Origin: CAZYWA01 sp964650975 [NCBI: uncultured bacterium]
Lineage (GTDB): Bacteria > JADJOY01
Assembly (NCBI GenBank): GCA_964650975.1
Contig: CAZYWA010000083.1
Coordinates: 1 to 20,441 of the forward strand
Length of the DNA: 20,441 nt
Direction: 5' to 3'
The notes beneath the pieces are model-generated. The model had not been told where the DNA came from and made no database searches. It worked only from the letters and a program-made list of their open reading frames with translations. Positions 6,626-13,657 of the stretch are shown in pieces. Made by a program: the position numbers and the translations under genes. Position 1 is the stretch's first letter, and each line of letters starts with the position of its first letter.

Positions 6626-7072
6626 TCAGCCCTTGCGCTTCGCGGCGAGCCCCTCGGCGCGGGTCTTGAAGGCCGCGAGCATTTTGGGCAGGTCGGCGCT
6701 CGCCAGCGTGTTCACCACCGCCTTCGGCACCAGCATCCCGACCTCGAGATCGACCGAGTAGGTGGCGTTGATCTCGTTCTTGCCCTTCTTCTCGAGCTTC
6801 CAGGCGCCGCTGTTCGCCTTGAGCAGGTCGCCCTTCACGAGACTCCACGAGAGGCTCTTGCCGGGCTTGCCCTCGAGGCGCAGGGTGAAGGAGATCCGCT
6901 TCTTGAGCAGCTCGATCTGCTGCTCGACGACGTAGACCTCGCCTTTTTTCTCGAGCACCGTGGCCTTCTTGAGGCTCGGCACGAACTCGGCGTAGTGCTC
7001 GAAGTCGGTGATCACCTCGAAGAAGAGCTTGGCGTCGCACTTCACGTCGATCGACTGTTCCACGGCCGGCAT
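6626..7072 (-). CDS. SRPBCC / START-like protein (COQ10-RatA type)
   Basis: The 148-residue protein has the hallmarks of the polyketide-cyclase/COQ10 branch of the SRPBCC fold: an opening strand MPAVEQSIDVKCDAKLFFEV, the motif DFEHYAEFVPSLKKATVLEK (a region near 23-42), alternating beta strands (VYVVEQQIELL, ISFTLRLEGK, NEINATYSVDLEVG) and a long C-terminal helix DLPKMLAAFKTRAEGLAAKRKG. Members bind hydrophobic ligands such as quinone in the interior cavity; RatA homologues share the family. No signal peptide is present, so it is probably cytoplasmic. The ATG at 7072 has GGGAG about 8 nt upstream. Ligand and role cannot be told from the sequence. Confidence 0.85.
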   Translation of the reverse strand: MPAVEQSIDVKCDAKLFFEVITDFEHYAEFVPSLKKATVLEKKGEVYVVEQQIELLKKRISFTLRLEGKPGKSLSWSLVKGDLLKANSGAWKLEKKGKNEINATYSVDLEVGMLVPKAVVNTLASADLPKMLAAFKTRAEGLAAKRKG

Positions 7073-7175
7073 CGGGCTCTCCCAACTCCGCGCTGGCAGC
7101 GATCCGGAGCGAATCGCGCCGCGGCGAGCGCGCGCATTCTGCACGCCCGCCGCGGCGCGGGTCAACGAAGTACCC

Positions 7176-7248
7176 GGGGGGCTTTTCAAGCCCCCCGCCC
7201 CGTCCGGAGTGAATCCGGCCGGGGCCCCACCCCTGAGTCGGCTCGCTG
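7176..7248 (-). repeat. Dispersed structured repeat, family R1, copy 3 (partial or diverged)
   Basis: On the minus strand this reproduces the 3' module of copies 1 and 2 almost base for base: hairpin 3 (arms 7197-7202/7220-7225 and 7204-7208/7214-7218, loop TTCAC) and the terminal hairpin, here a perfect 9-bp stem (7176-7184 with 7188-7196). Upstream of the CGAGCCGACTC segment the similarity to the other copies fades, and the sequence instead enters the 7246-7378 inverted repeat. It is followed by seven bases and then the upstream region of the SRPBCC gene. Confidence 0.8.
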
Positions 7249-7378
7249 CCCACTTGCCGGCGCGCCTTCCGGCCCGCTGGCGAATTCGGCGCCATCACGC
7301 CGGGAGATGCCCGCGCGCGCGTCGCGCAGCGGTCCCCCACGCACCGGCCGTCCGCGCCCGATCCGGTTAAGTGGGCAG
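7246..7378. repeat. 133-bp segment bounded by 10-bp perfect inverted repeats
   Basis: CTGCCCACTT at 7246-7255 is the exact reverse complement of AAGTGGGCAG at 7369-7378. After a small bulge the pairing resumes with CCGG on both sides. The interior is GC-rich with several short self-complementary blocks and no convincing ORF. It abuts R1 copy 3 and may be the diverged 5' half of that element, since R1 copies also begin with a long-stem hairpin, or a separate small element. Confidence 0.55.
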
Positions 7379-7389
7379 ATCGATTGGGA

Positions 7390-7554
7390 GGCGGCGCGGC
7401 AGCGGGCGCTCGCCCCGGGGTGCTCGAGGCCGAGCGTCGCGATGATGTAGTCGTCGCGATGACGTTGGCGCGAGGCCGAATGCAGGCCGGCCCGCCCCAG
7501 CGTCGAAGCGATGGCCGGCCGTGCCCCGGGGCGGGCGCCCGCTGACGCGCCGCC
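7390..7554. repeat. 165-bp element with 31-bp inverted repeats and internal hairpin
   Basis: Arm 7390-7420 is the reverse complement of 7524-7554 at 29 of 31 positions, one of the two mismatches being a G-T wobble. The 103-nt interior carries an 11-bp direct repeat CGTCGCGATGA (7435-7445 and 7452-7462) and a 9-bp hairpin (7437-7445 with 7451-7459, loop TGTAG). No ORF or target-site duplication is evident. It lies between the YceI stop and the SRPBCC start, a 533-nt stretch with no gene. MITE-like remnant or structured RNA are both open. Confidence 0.65.
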
Positions 7555-7605
7555 AAACGGACACCCGCCCGGACTCGAACGGATGCATCATCCCCCCGAG
7601 GAAAG

Positions 7606-8220
7606 TCAGCCCTGTTTGGTCAGCTCGACGTCGAGGGTGATCTTGACCTCGTTGCCGACCGTCAGCCCGCCGCCTTCGAGCGCCTTGTTCCACGCGACGC
7701 CGAAGTCGGTGCGGTCGATGGTGGTGGTGGCCGTGAGCCCGCGCCGGGCGTGGCCCATCGGATCCTTGATCTCGGGGGAGAGGTCGGTCACGGCGAGGAC
7801 CACCTCTTTGGTCACTCCGTGCATGGTGAGGTCGCCGACCACCTCGAAGCCCGTCCCGGTCCAGTTCCGGATCTGCTTCGACTTGAAGGTGATGGTCGGA
7901 AACTTCGCGGCGTCGAAGAAGTCGGGGCTGCGCAGATGGTCGTCGCGCTTGTCGTTGCCGGTGTCGATGCTCGCGACGTCGATGCTCGCCGACACGGTCG
8001 CCGACTCGGGCTTGGCCGCGTCGCCCTCGACGGTCGCCTCGACGGTCTTGAAGCGTCCCTCGACGTTCGAGATCATCAGGTGCCGCACCTTGAAGGTGAC
8101 CTTGCTGTGGGCGGGGTCGAGCTTCCAGGTCTCGGCGCGCGCGGTGCTCGCCGCGCAGGTCACGAGTGCCGCGGCCAGTGCGAGGTTGCGCCAGCTCGAT
8201 CGAGCGATCCAACGTTTCAT
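7606..8220 (-). CDS. YceI family periplasmic lipid-binding-like protein
   Basis: The 204-residue protein has a Sec signal peptide (about 1-29, cleavage after STARA) and the complete YceI beta-barrel pattern: ETWKLDPAHSKVTFKVRHL (start of the mature chain), GRFKTVEATVEGD, the SIDTGNDKRDDHLRSPDFFD motif, KFPTITFKSKQI, GDLTMHGVTKEV and RTDFGVAWNKALEGGGLTVGNEVKI near the end. YceI proteins are periplasmic and bind long isoprenoid or other amphipathic ligands. The ATG has AGGGAG about 8 nt upstream. It lies 69 nt downstream of a MarR gene on the same strand and is probably co-transcribed and controlled by it. Confidence 0.93.
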   Translation of the reverse strand: MKRWIARSSWRNLALAAALVTCAASTARAETWKLDPAHSKVTFKVRHLMISNVEGRFKTVEATVEGDAAKPESATVSASIDVASIDTGNDKRDDHLRSPDFFDAAKFPTITFKSKQIRNWTGTGFEVVGDLTMHGVTKEVVLAVTDLSPEIKDPMGHARRGLTATTTIDRTDFGVAWNKALEGGGLTVGNEVKITLDVELTKQG

Positions 8221-8289
8221 GGCTATTCTCCCTGGGTCGTTCGCGACCCGTGTGATGAGGACCGGTGTTGCCGGGTTGGGATGGACGTT

Positions 8290-8799
8290 TCAGTGATGAA
8301 TATTTCGTCGCGTACGCTTCGGTCGGGGCGCCGGCTCGGGAACGGCGCTGGCCGCCGCCGGCGCCTCGAGCTTGGCCAGGCGCTCGAGAAGCTCGGAAAG
8401 CGTCGCCTGCTGGTTCGGCGTCAGCGCGGCATCGAGGGCCGCGACCATGAATCGGTAGTGTTGCGGGTAGATCCGGTCGAACAGGCGGTCTCCGGCGAGA
8501 GTGAGCCGGGCCACGACTTCCCGGTCCGAGGCCGCCCCTCGGTTGCGGGCCAGCAGGGCCTTGCTTTCCAGTAGTTTGACCACACGTGTCACGTTCGCCG
8601 GCGAGGTCAGCGTGCGCTGCGCGATGTCACTCATGCGCAGCCCGGCGGTGTTGCCGAGCGTCGCCACCACGTCGAACTCGCTGTCGGAGAGGCCGAAGCG
8701 CGCGATCCCGATCCCGTCCACCTCGCGCACCTTGCGGTACGCGCGATGGAAGCGCCGCAGCAGGGTCACGGCGGGAGTGGCGCGAAGGCTCGCGGTCAT
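8290..8799 (-). CDS. MarR family transcriptional regulator
   Basis: The 169-residue winged-helix regulator shows the MarR pattern: N-terminal dimerisation helix (LLRRFHRAYRKVREVDG), the LSDSEFDVVATLG segment, helix-turn-helix RMSDIAQRTLTSPANVTRVVKLLESKALL (region about 55-83), the wing ASDREVVARLTLAGDRLFD with the family's conserved Asp-Arg (DRE), and a C-terminal dimer helix (LTPNQQATLSELLERLAKLE). A Pro/Arg-rich tail follows (about 146-169). MarR proteins repress nearby genes and release DNA on binding a small molecule or on oxidation; there is no Cys, so redox sensing through thiols is unlikely. The target is probably its own operon with yceI. No Shine-Dalgarno precedes the ATG, which may mean a very short leader. 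Confidence 0.93.
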   Translation of the reverse strand: MTASLRATPAVTLLRRFHRAYRKVREVDGIGIARFGLSDSEFDVVATLGNTAGLRMSDIAQRTLTSPANVTRVVKLLESKALLARNRGAASDREVVARLTLAGDRLFDRIYPQHYRFMVAALDAALTPNQQATLSELLERLAKLEAPAAASAVPEPAPRPKRTRRNIHH

Positions 8800-8810
8800 G
8801 CGTGGGCTCG

Positions 8811-8839
8811 CGTGTAATGCTTCACGAATGAAATGTTAA
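8811..8839 (-). promoter_or_regulatory. Candidate marR-yceI promoter with palindromic operator
   Basis: In an otherwise GC-rich area, the 30 nt before marR are AT-rich. On the minus strand TTAACA (8834-8839, 5 of 6 to the -35 consensus) is 17 nt from TACACG (8811-8816, 3 of 6 to -10). Between them is an imperfect palindrome with half-sites TTCA/TGAA (8821-8832), a plausible MarR operator. If correct, transcription would start only about 5 nt before the ATG. Confidence 0.4.
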
Positions 8840-8898
8840 CCGATGACGGATGGCTGTCAAGCCGGGGAGGGCGGCAGGGTCGTCCAGTGGCCGAGCTC

Positions 8899-8975
8899 GG
8901 AGGGACGCGCTCCGTCGCGTCCGCAGCGTCGAATCGCGATGGAGCGCTGCGGCTGCGAGGGACCGCAGCCCTCCG
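8899..8975. repeat. Long palindromic repeat, family R2, copy B
   Basis: This 77-bp copy nearly matches 5853-5930 in the same plus-strand orientation, the main differences being in the loop and the inner left arm. The pairing GGAGGG/CCCTCC is kept, and CCGCAGCG pairs with CGCTGCGG inside; the 12-bp block has two mismatches here. It starts 28 nt beyond the stop of the minus-strand MBL-fold gene, so it sits in that gene's 3' end and upstream of marR. Confidence 0.85.
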
Positions 8976-9003
8976 GACCGCAATCGGCCGAGAGACCGAC
9001 CGT

Positions 9004-9855
9004 TCAGGGGCGGAGCGAGTAGCGGTTGTCGGCCGAGCCGGTGTCGACCTCGACCCGCCCCTCGCCGGCGAGCTTGTCGAGATGTCCCTGGACCGTGAGT
9101 GCCGCGATGCCGTGGACGCCCTCGGGGTAGCCGGCGTAGATCGAGGCTACCATCTCGGGCACCGTGCGGCGCCCCGACTCGATGCACTCGAGCACCTGCC
9201 GCTCGCGCAGCGCGCGATGCTCCAGGTATTCGTCGACCTTGCCGACGGGGTCGTCGACCAGCGGACCGTGCGCCGGCAGCAAGCGTCCCACGTCGAGCTC
9301 GCGCACCCGCTTGAGCGACGCCAGGTAATCGACCAGCGACCCGCCCGGCGGCCCGACCCACGAGGTCCCGGAGCCGACGATCAGGTCGCCGGTCAAGAGC
9401 AGCCGCTCACGCGGCAGCTCGAACACCACGTGGCCAGGGCTGTGGCCCGGGGTGAACACCACCCGCAGCTCGACGCCGTCGCAATTCATGACCTGGCCGT
9501 CGGCGAGGGAGGCGTCGGCCTCGCTCGCCTCGATGCTGGCGAACGCGTTCCCCGATTCGAGCGGGTGGACCCAGAGCTCGGTGCCCCAGCGTTCCTTGAG
9601 CCACGGCCACGAGCCGACGTGGTCGCGATGCAAATGTGTGACGAGCAGCCGGCGCGGACCGTCGATCCCGGCGTCGGCAAAGAGCGCGGCGAGAACCGCC
9701 TCGCCCTCGGGACCGGGCATGCCGGTATCGACGAGCGTCGGCTCGCGCTCGCCGATCAGGTAGACGTTGTTGCCCTGCGGGAAGCCGAACGCGAAGCCCG
9801 GCACGTGCGCCATCCGCACGCCGGGCGCCACGAGTGTCGAGGTGGCTTCGATCAC
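9004..9855 (-). CDS. MBL-fold metallohydrolase, LACTB2-like with winged-helix tail
   Basis: The 283-residue protein has the metallo-beta-lactamase fold metal-binding set: THLHRDHVG (the HxHxDH motif, near residue 73-81), His in TPGHSPGH (about 134-141), the Asp in LLTGDLIVG (about 153) and PAHGP (about 196). A C-terminal segment (about 215-283, ERQVLECIESGRRTVPEM and LTVQGHLDKLAGEGRVEV) matches the winged-helix extension of LACTB2-type proteins. The family includes thioesterase, glyoxalase-II-like and RNA-cleaving members, so the substrate is unknown. The start is a GTG at 9855 without a strong Shine-Dalgarno. It is the last gene of a four-gene minus-strand run, 33 nt after the 49-residue basic protein gene. 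Confidence 0.92.
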   Translation of the reverse strand: MIEATSTLVAPGVRMAHVPGFAFGFPQGNNVYLIGEREPTLVDTGMPGPEGEAVLAALFADAGIDGPRRLLVTHLHRDHVGSWPWLKERWGTELWVHPLESGNAFASIEASEADASLADGQVMNCDGVELRVVFTPGHSPGHVVFELPRERLLLTGDLIVGSGTSWVGPPGGSLVDYLASLKRVRELDVGRLLPAHGPLVDDPVGKVDEYLEHRALRERQVLECIESGRRTVPEMVASIYAGYPEGVHGIAALTVQGHLDKLAGEGRVEVDTGSADNRYSLRP

Positions 9856-9888
9856 GCGGACCCGGTCACGGGCCGCCGCCCGAGCGCC

Positions 9889-10038
9889 TCAGGTCGAGGA
9901 CGGCTTGGCGGCGGGCTTGGGATGGATGGGGAAGGGCGGCGTGCTGCCCTTGGCGCGCAGCTTGGCGCGGCGCGACGGGTTGGCCCGCCGGGTCTTCATC
10001 TTGCGCCGGCGATCCGAGACGTGAGTGGGCGAAGCCAT
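9889..10038 (-). CDS. 49-residue highly basic protein, unknown function
   Basis: This short gene encodes 49 residues with Arg and Lys making up about a third. The core RRRKMKTRRANPSRRAKLR (10-28) is followed by a Pro/Lys-rich tail ending KPAAKPSST. A near-ideal Shine-Dalgarno GGAGG lies 4 nt before the ATG at 10038, so it is very likely translated. It looks like a small nucleic-acid or ribosome-binding protein (comparable in style to small ribosomal proteins), but I do not recognise the family. It sits 38 nt after the YfhO-like gene and 33 nt before the MBL gene. Confidence 0.72.
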   Translation of the reverse strand: MASPTHVSDRRRKMKTRRANPSRRAKLRAKGSTPPFPIHPKPAAKPSST

Positions 10039-10076
10039 GTTTCCTCCAGCGGTCGATTCCAGGTCGGCCCGGCAAA

Positions 10077-12179
10077 CTAACGCCCGCTGCTTGCGGGCGT
10101 AAAGCTCGCGCCCTCTCGAACGGGCTCGATCGCGATGTGGCGAACCGCGAACGGGGCGCGCGCCGCTCGGTGGGAGGCCCCGCCAGCGTCGGGAATCGAC
10201 GTCCAGCGCAGCTCGTTCATGCCGGTGACCACGCGTCCGCGGGGTAGCGGAAGGCGGTGACTTTCGAAGCCGTCGCCCACCGGGAATCGCCCCAGCTCCT
10301 TGCCGTTCAGGCTGAGCGACACCTCGCGCCGCGGCGCGGCCGGGTCGGCCGGCTCCGGGCCCTCGGCCCGGGTCTCGAACGCGATGGAGGCGCGGCGCAG
10401 CATCCGCCCGGGTGCCAGGCGTGTGATGGAGCGCGCGGTGAAGCCCGACTCGGGCTCGACCATCTCGAGCACCGTGCTGCCGCCGCCGCTCCACACCGGA
10501 TGCAGCCACTCGGGCGGGGCCTCGACCACCCGGGCGAGCCGCGCCCGCGCATGATAGGAGCCGCGCAACCGGAAGCTGTGCTCGTCGGGGCTCAGGTGGA
10601 GCACCAGGTACTTGAGGCCCAGGATCTGGAACATCGCCTTCTCGCTGGCCGCGCTGGGAAACTCGTCGGCGAGGTCGAAGAGCAGGTTGCGATGGAACGG
10701 ATCCATGTAGCTGGCGTTGAACCCGTTCACGAGATCCTTCCAGTGGTAGGACGAGTAGACCAGGTAGAACGCGTTGAGCTGCCAGGTGCTCGGCAATTCG
10801 AGGACACCGAACGAGCCGGGCTGAGCGGCGAGCCACCCGTAGACCGGCGGCGGTGGATCGTAGCGATAGGTGTCCTCGCCGATCCCGTCGTAGGTCTCGC
10901 CCAGGTGGAGCAGCAACAGACCGGCGGCGAGAGCCGTGGGAGCGAAGCGCCACCGCGCCGCCCATCGCTCACCGAGCGACGCGGTCGCGTACGCCGCGAG
11001 CCCCGCCAGACCGAGCAGCCCCACCAGGGTGAAGCGCGACGGCGCGCGGATCATGTGGAGCGGAGTCAGGTGCCGGAAGAGGAACAGGTACCCGGGAAGG
11101 TGCGCGCCGACGCTGAGCGCGAAGCCGCCCACCGTCAACCCCGCCAGCAGCCAGAGCCACGTCCGTCGTTCCCGGCTGCGGGCGAGCTCCGCCGCGCCGG
11201 CGATGGCCGCAAGCCATACGATCCAGCCGGGAAGCAGGTTCGCCTTCGGCTCCGGCGCGGCCGGCGACGGTGGCTCCGGCTGGTCCGAGTCGGCGTCGTC
11301 GGCGGCCTCGGAGGGCGGACCGCCGAGCCAGCGGTGGAAGGCGCTGTTGAGGCGCAGGAGATCGCCTGGATTCGGGCTCTGATGAGTGACGTCGCCCACC
11401 GAGCGGACTCGGTGGCGCTCGGAGGCGCCCAAGAGGTAGGGCTTGGCCAAAGGGTAGAAGCACGCACCGGCGACCGCGATCGCGCCGGCGGCTCCCGCGA
11501 GCCCGCGCCAGCGCGTCTCGCGCTTCGCGACCGCCAGCACCACGACCGTCCAGCCGAGCACGCCCGCGGCGAACACCGCTTGATGCCCGCCGCTCGTGAT
11601 CGCCAGGAACAGCACGGCGGCGAGCACCGCGGCGCGGACCGGCGTGGGGCGCTCGAAGAGCCACTGCGCCGCGAGCACCAGCCACGGCAGCATGTGAATG
11701 GCGAGGATGTTGAGCTGGCCGATTCGTCCCAGGTGCAGCGGGTTGAAGGCGAAGATCGCGGCCGCCACCACGCCGGCGGCGCGCGAGCCGGTGAGCTTCC
11801 GGCCCAGCAGGTAGGCGCCCCACGCCGCGATCGCGAGCGACGCCAGCGCGGTCAGGTTGTAGATCGCCAGTGGGTCGGCGGTGAAGAGCCGGAACGGCGC
11901 GCTGAGCGGGATCAGCCCGTACGCGTAGTCCATGGTCGCGTAGGCGCCGTCGTCGGGATAGAAGTTGTTCGCGTCCTGGAAGCCGCGATGGTGCAAGCCG
12001 CCGAGTGCGTGGATCCCCCACTCGAGCCGCCACATCATCTCCTGCGTGTCGGCGCTCGCGCCGACGTGCATCGACGTGGGGTGAAGGCTCAACGGGTAGA
12101 GGTGCGCGACCCCGAGCACCAGGAGCGCCAGCACCGGCGCCGCCCGGCGGAGGCCGGTCACGCGGCCCGCGTCGGTCAT
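10077..12179 (-). CDS. Large multi-pass membrane protein, GT-C / YfhO-like
   Basis: The 700-residue protein has an N-terminal segment with about 10-11 hydrophobic helices (from about 12 to 450), starting VLALLVLGVAHLYPLSL, followed by a soluble C-terminal region. The loop after helix 1 carries an acidic, aromatic stretch (GASADTQEMMWRLEWGIHAL, then YPDDGAYATMDYAYGLIPLS), as in GT-C glycosyltransferases where acidic loop residues bind the lipid-linked sugar donor. Later motifs NPLHLGRIGQLNILAIHMLP and LTPLHMIRAPSRFTLVG resemble YfhO/GT39-like proteins. Residues about 575-700 look like a beta-sandwich carbohydrate-binding module (VSLSLNGKELGRFPVGDG). An acidic Pro/Asp/Glu-rich insert lies at about 303-325. 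The ATG overlaps the upstream gene's stop (ATGA, 12176-12179). Enzymatic activity is unproven. Confidence 0.8.
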   Translation of the reverse strand: MTDAGRVTGLRRAAPVLALLVLGVAHLYPLSLHPTSMHVGASADTQEMMWRLEWGIHALGGLHHRGFQDANNFYPDDGAYATMDYAYGLIPLSAPFRLFTADPLAIYNLTALASLAIAAWGAYLLGRKLTGSRAAGVVAAAIFAFNPLHLGRIGQLNILAIHMLPWLVLAAQWLFERPTPVRAAVLAAVLFLAITSGGHQAVFAAGVLGWTVVVLAVAKRETRWRGLAGAAGAIAVAGACFYPLAKPYLLGASERHRVRSVGDVTHQSPNPGDLLRLNSAFHRWLGGPPSEAADDADSDQPEPPSPAAPEPKANLLPGWIVWLAAIAGAAELARSRERRTWLWLLAGLTVGGFALSVGAHLPGYLFLFRHLTPLHMIRAPSRFTLVGLLGLAGLAAYATASLGERWAARWRFAPTALAAGLLLLHLGETYDGIGEDTYRYDPPPPVYGWLAAQPGSFGVLELPSTWQLNAFYLVYSSYHWKDLVNGFNASYMDPFHRNLLFDLADEFPSAASEKAMFQILGLKYLVLHLSPDEHSFRLRGSYHARARLARVVEAPPEWLHPVWSGGGSTVLEMVEPESGFTARSITRLAPGRMLRRASIAFETRAEGPEPADPAAPRREVSLSLNGKELGRFPVGDGFESHRLPLPRGRVVTGMNELRWTSIPDAGGASHRAARAPFAVRHIAIEPVREGASFTPASSGR

Positions 12180-13594
12180 GGGTGCGCGGAGGCCACGCGT
12201 ACGCGCAGCCTCGATCCCGCGAGCGCCAGCGCCGCGATCCCGATCAACAGCGCCGCCACTCGTGGCTCCACGCGGCGCGCGTCGCGGTTCCGGAGCTGGG
12301 ATTCGAGCTGCGCCGGACCCGGCAGGTCGGGAAACACGTCGCCCGCCGCGAACGCGCGAAACGGTTCGTCGGGCGGTGCCCAGCGCAGCTCGCAGCGATC
12401 CTCGCGGCCCTCGCGGCGCACCGCGGAGTATTCGAGCCGGTGCGTTCCGATGCGGAGCCACATTCGCTCACGGGTGACCGCGCCGTGCTCGGCGGCGCCG
12501 TCGTGCTCCAAGAGCGGCAGGCCGTCGATCGAGAGCGCGGTCTGCAAGCCGCCCCCGACCGAGAACCAGTAGAAGCCGTCGCGATCCGCGAACACCCAGC
12601 CATGGGTCCGCTGCTCGAGCGGCAGCGGCACGCTGAGGCCCGGTGGATCGGCGCGCCCTTCGAGCAAGGATCCGGCATCGACGTTCCCGCCCAGCCATGG
12701 CCCCGGCCCGCTGGTGGCGAGTGACCGGTACTCGGCCCGGAAACCGCCCCGCAGTGCCTCGTTCTGCATCCACGCCGCGACACAACCGACCAGCACCAAG
12801 GCGAGGCCGGTGAATCGGCGCCGCGTGGGCGTTCCCGAGAGAGCGGAGCTCGTGGCGATCAGGATTCGCGCCGAGCTTCGACGGCCTCCTTCCGACCCCG
12901 CGACGATCAGCGCGAGCCCGAGCGCCGCGAGCGCGGCCGCGCCGGCTCCGACGCCCGTGAGCAACCCTCGGTGGGCCAGCGCCGGCTCGCGCGCGTTCTC
13001 GATCCACCACAGGGTCATCGGACCGGGGGCGGTGGCCACGAAGCTCGCCGGATCGATGCGCTGTCTGGGAAGGTCGGGCGGATCCCAGGTCACCTCCAGC
13101 GCCAGGTCCGCACCGGCCTGGGTGTACTCGAGCTCGAACGGATACCACCCGGCCAGCAGCGTGCGGCTGGCGCCTCGGGAGCGCGGACCGTGGATGCCGC
13201 CGTTCTTCACGACCCAGCTTCCGTCGAGCCCGAGACGCGACCCGTCGTCGGAGAGCGTGGCGAAGCCATAGGTGCCTTCGGTGGGGACGCGCAACCAGCC
13301 GGTCCAGCGCGCGTCGAAACGGTGCTGGCCGTCGTCGAGCCCGAGCGCCCGGATCCGTGCCAGGTCGGGAGCGGGATCGGGCCCCTCGAAGAGCGGCGTC
13401 TCGCCGGTGGAATCCCGGTCGGTGATGCGCAGCTCGAGCCCTCGCCCGTGACCTCCGTCGGCGTGCAGGAGGTCGCTCACGTCGTGGATCAGATAGCCGC
13501 AGACGAGCGCCAGCGGGGCGCACGACACCAGCAGTGCTCGACCCACACGCTGCATCGAGCGACTCGAGTCACGGGGCGGACGCGCGACGAGCAT
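12176..13594 (-). CDS. Membrane protein with two PA14-like domains
   Basis: The 472-residue protein has hydrophobic segments at about 17-37, 211-233, 262-279 and 446-462 and two PA14-like beta domains in the two extracytoplasmic loops. The first (about 54-190) contains WTGWLRVPTEGTYGFATLSDDGSRLGLDG and AGWYPFELEYTQAGADLALEV; the second (about 284-420) has GWVFADRDGFYWFSVGGG, LSIDGLPLLEHDG and IGTHRLEYSAVRR. PA14 domains bind carbohydrate. The gene is translationally coupled to the GT-C-like gene, suggesting a glycan-handling complex at the membrane, an inference. The start could be ATG 13594 or Met14 (13555); neither has a strong Shine-Dalgarno. Confidence 0.82.
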   Translation of the reverse strand: MLVARPPRDSSRSMQRVGRALLVSCAPLALVCGYLIHDVSDLLHADGGHGRGLELRITDRDSTGETPLFEGPDPAPDLARIRALGLDDGQHRFDARWTGWLRVPTEGTYGFATLSDDGSRLGLDGSWVVKNGGIHGPRSRGASRTLLAGWYPFELEYTQAGADLALEVTWDPPDLPRQRIDPASFVATAPGPMTLWWIENAREPALAHRGLLTGVGAGAAALAALGLALIVAGSEGGRRSSARILIATSSALSGTPTRRRFTGLALVLVGCVAAWMQNEALRGGFRAEYRSLATSGPGPWLGGNVDAGSLLEGRADPPGLSVPLPLEQRTHGWVFADRDGFYWFSVGGGLQTALSIDGLPLLEHDGAAEHGAVTRERMWLRIGTHRLEYSAVRREGREDRCELRWAPPDEPFRAFAAGDVFPDLPGPAQLESQLRNRDARRVEPRVAALLIGIAALALAGSRLRVRVASAHP

Positions 13595-13657
13595 CGCGCG
13601 CGATCGCCGGGCGGTACGTTGGGCGGGCCGAGGAAGATCTTCTCGGCGCCGGGTGCG

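Noticed and set aside
6126-7189. Open frames reading through R1 copies 2 and 3 into neighbouring genes
   Set aside because: They translate the repeat (a WGPGRIHSGRGG-like peptide) only because the GC-rich repeat lacks stops; the real starts have Shine-Dalgarno sites and family motifs downstream.
7559-7582. tRNA 3'-end-like sequence (minus strand reads GTTCGAGTCC then GGGCGGGTGTCC)
   Set aside because: The T-stem does not pair, no acceptor partner, anticodon or D arm lies upstream, and it sits right next to the yceI 3' end. A degraded attachment site cannot be excluded but is not supported.
10257-12572. 771-codon plus-strand open frame opposite the GT-C/YfhO-like gene
   Set aside because: The translation is low-complexity and Arg/Gln/Glu-rich without motifs, while the minus strand gives clear transmembrane helices.
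13627-13647. Hairpin after the small secreted protein gene as a terminator
   Set aside because: The stem is about 8 bp with a bulge and a GATC loop and no T-run follows; too weak to call.
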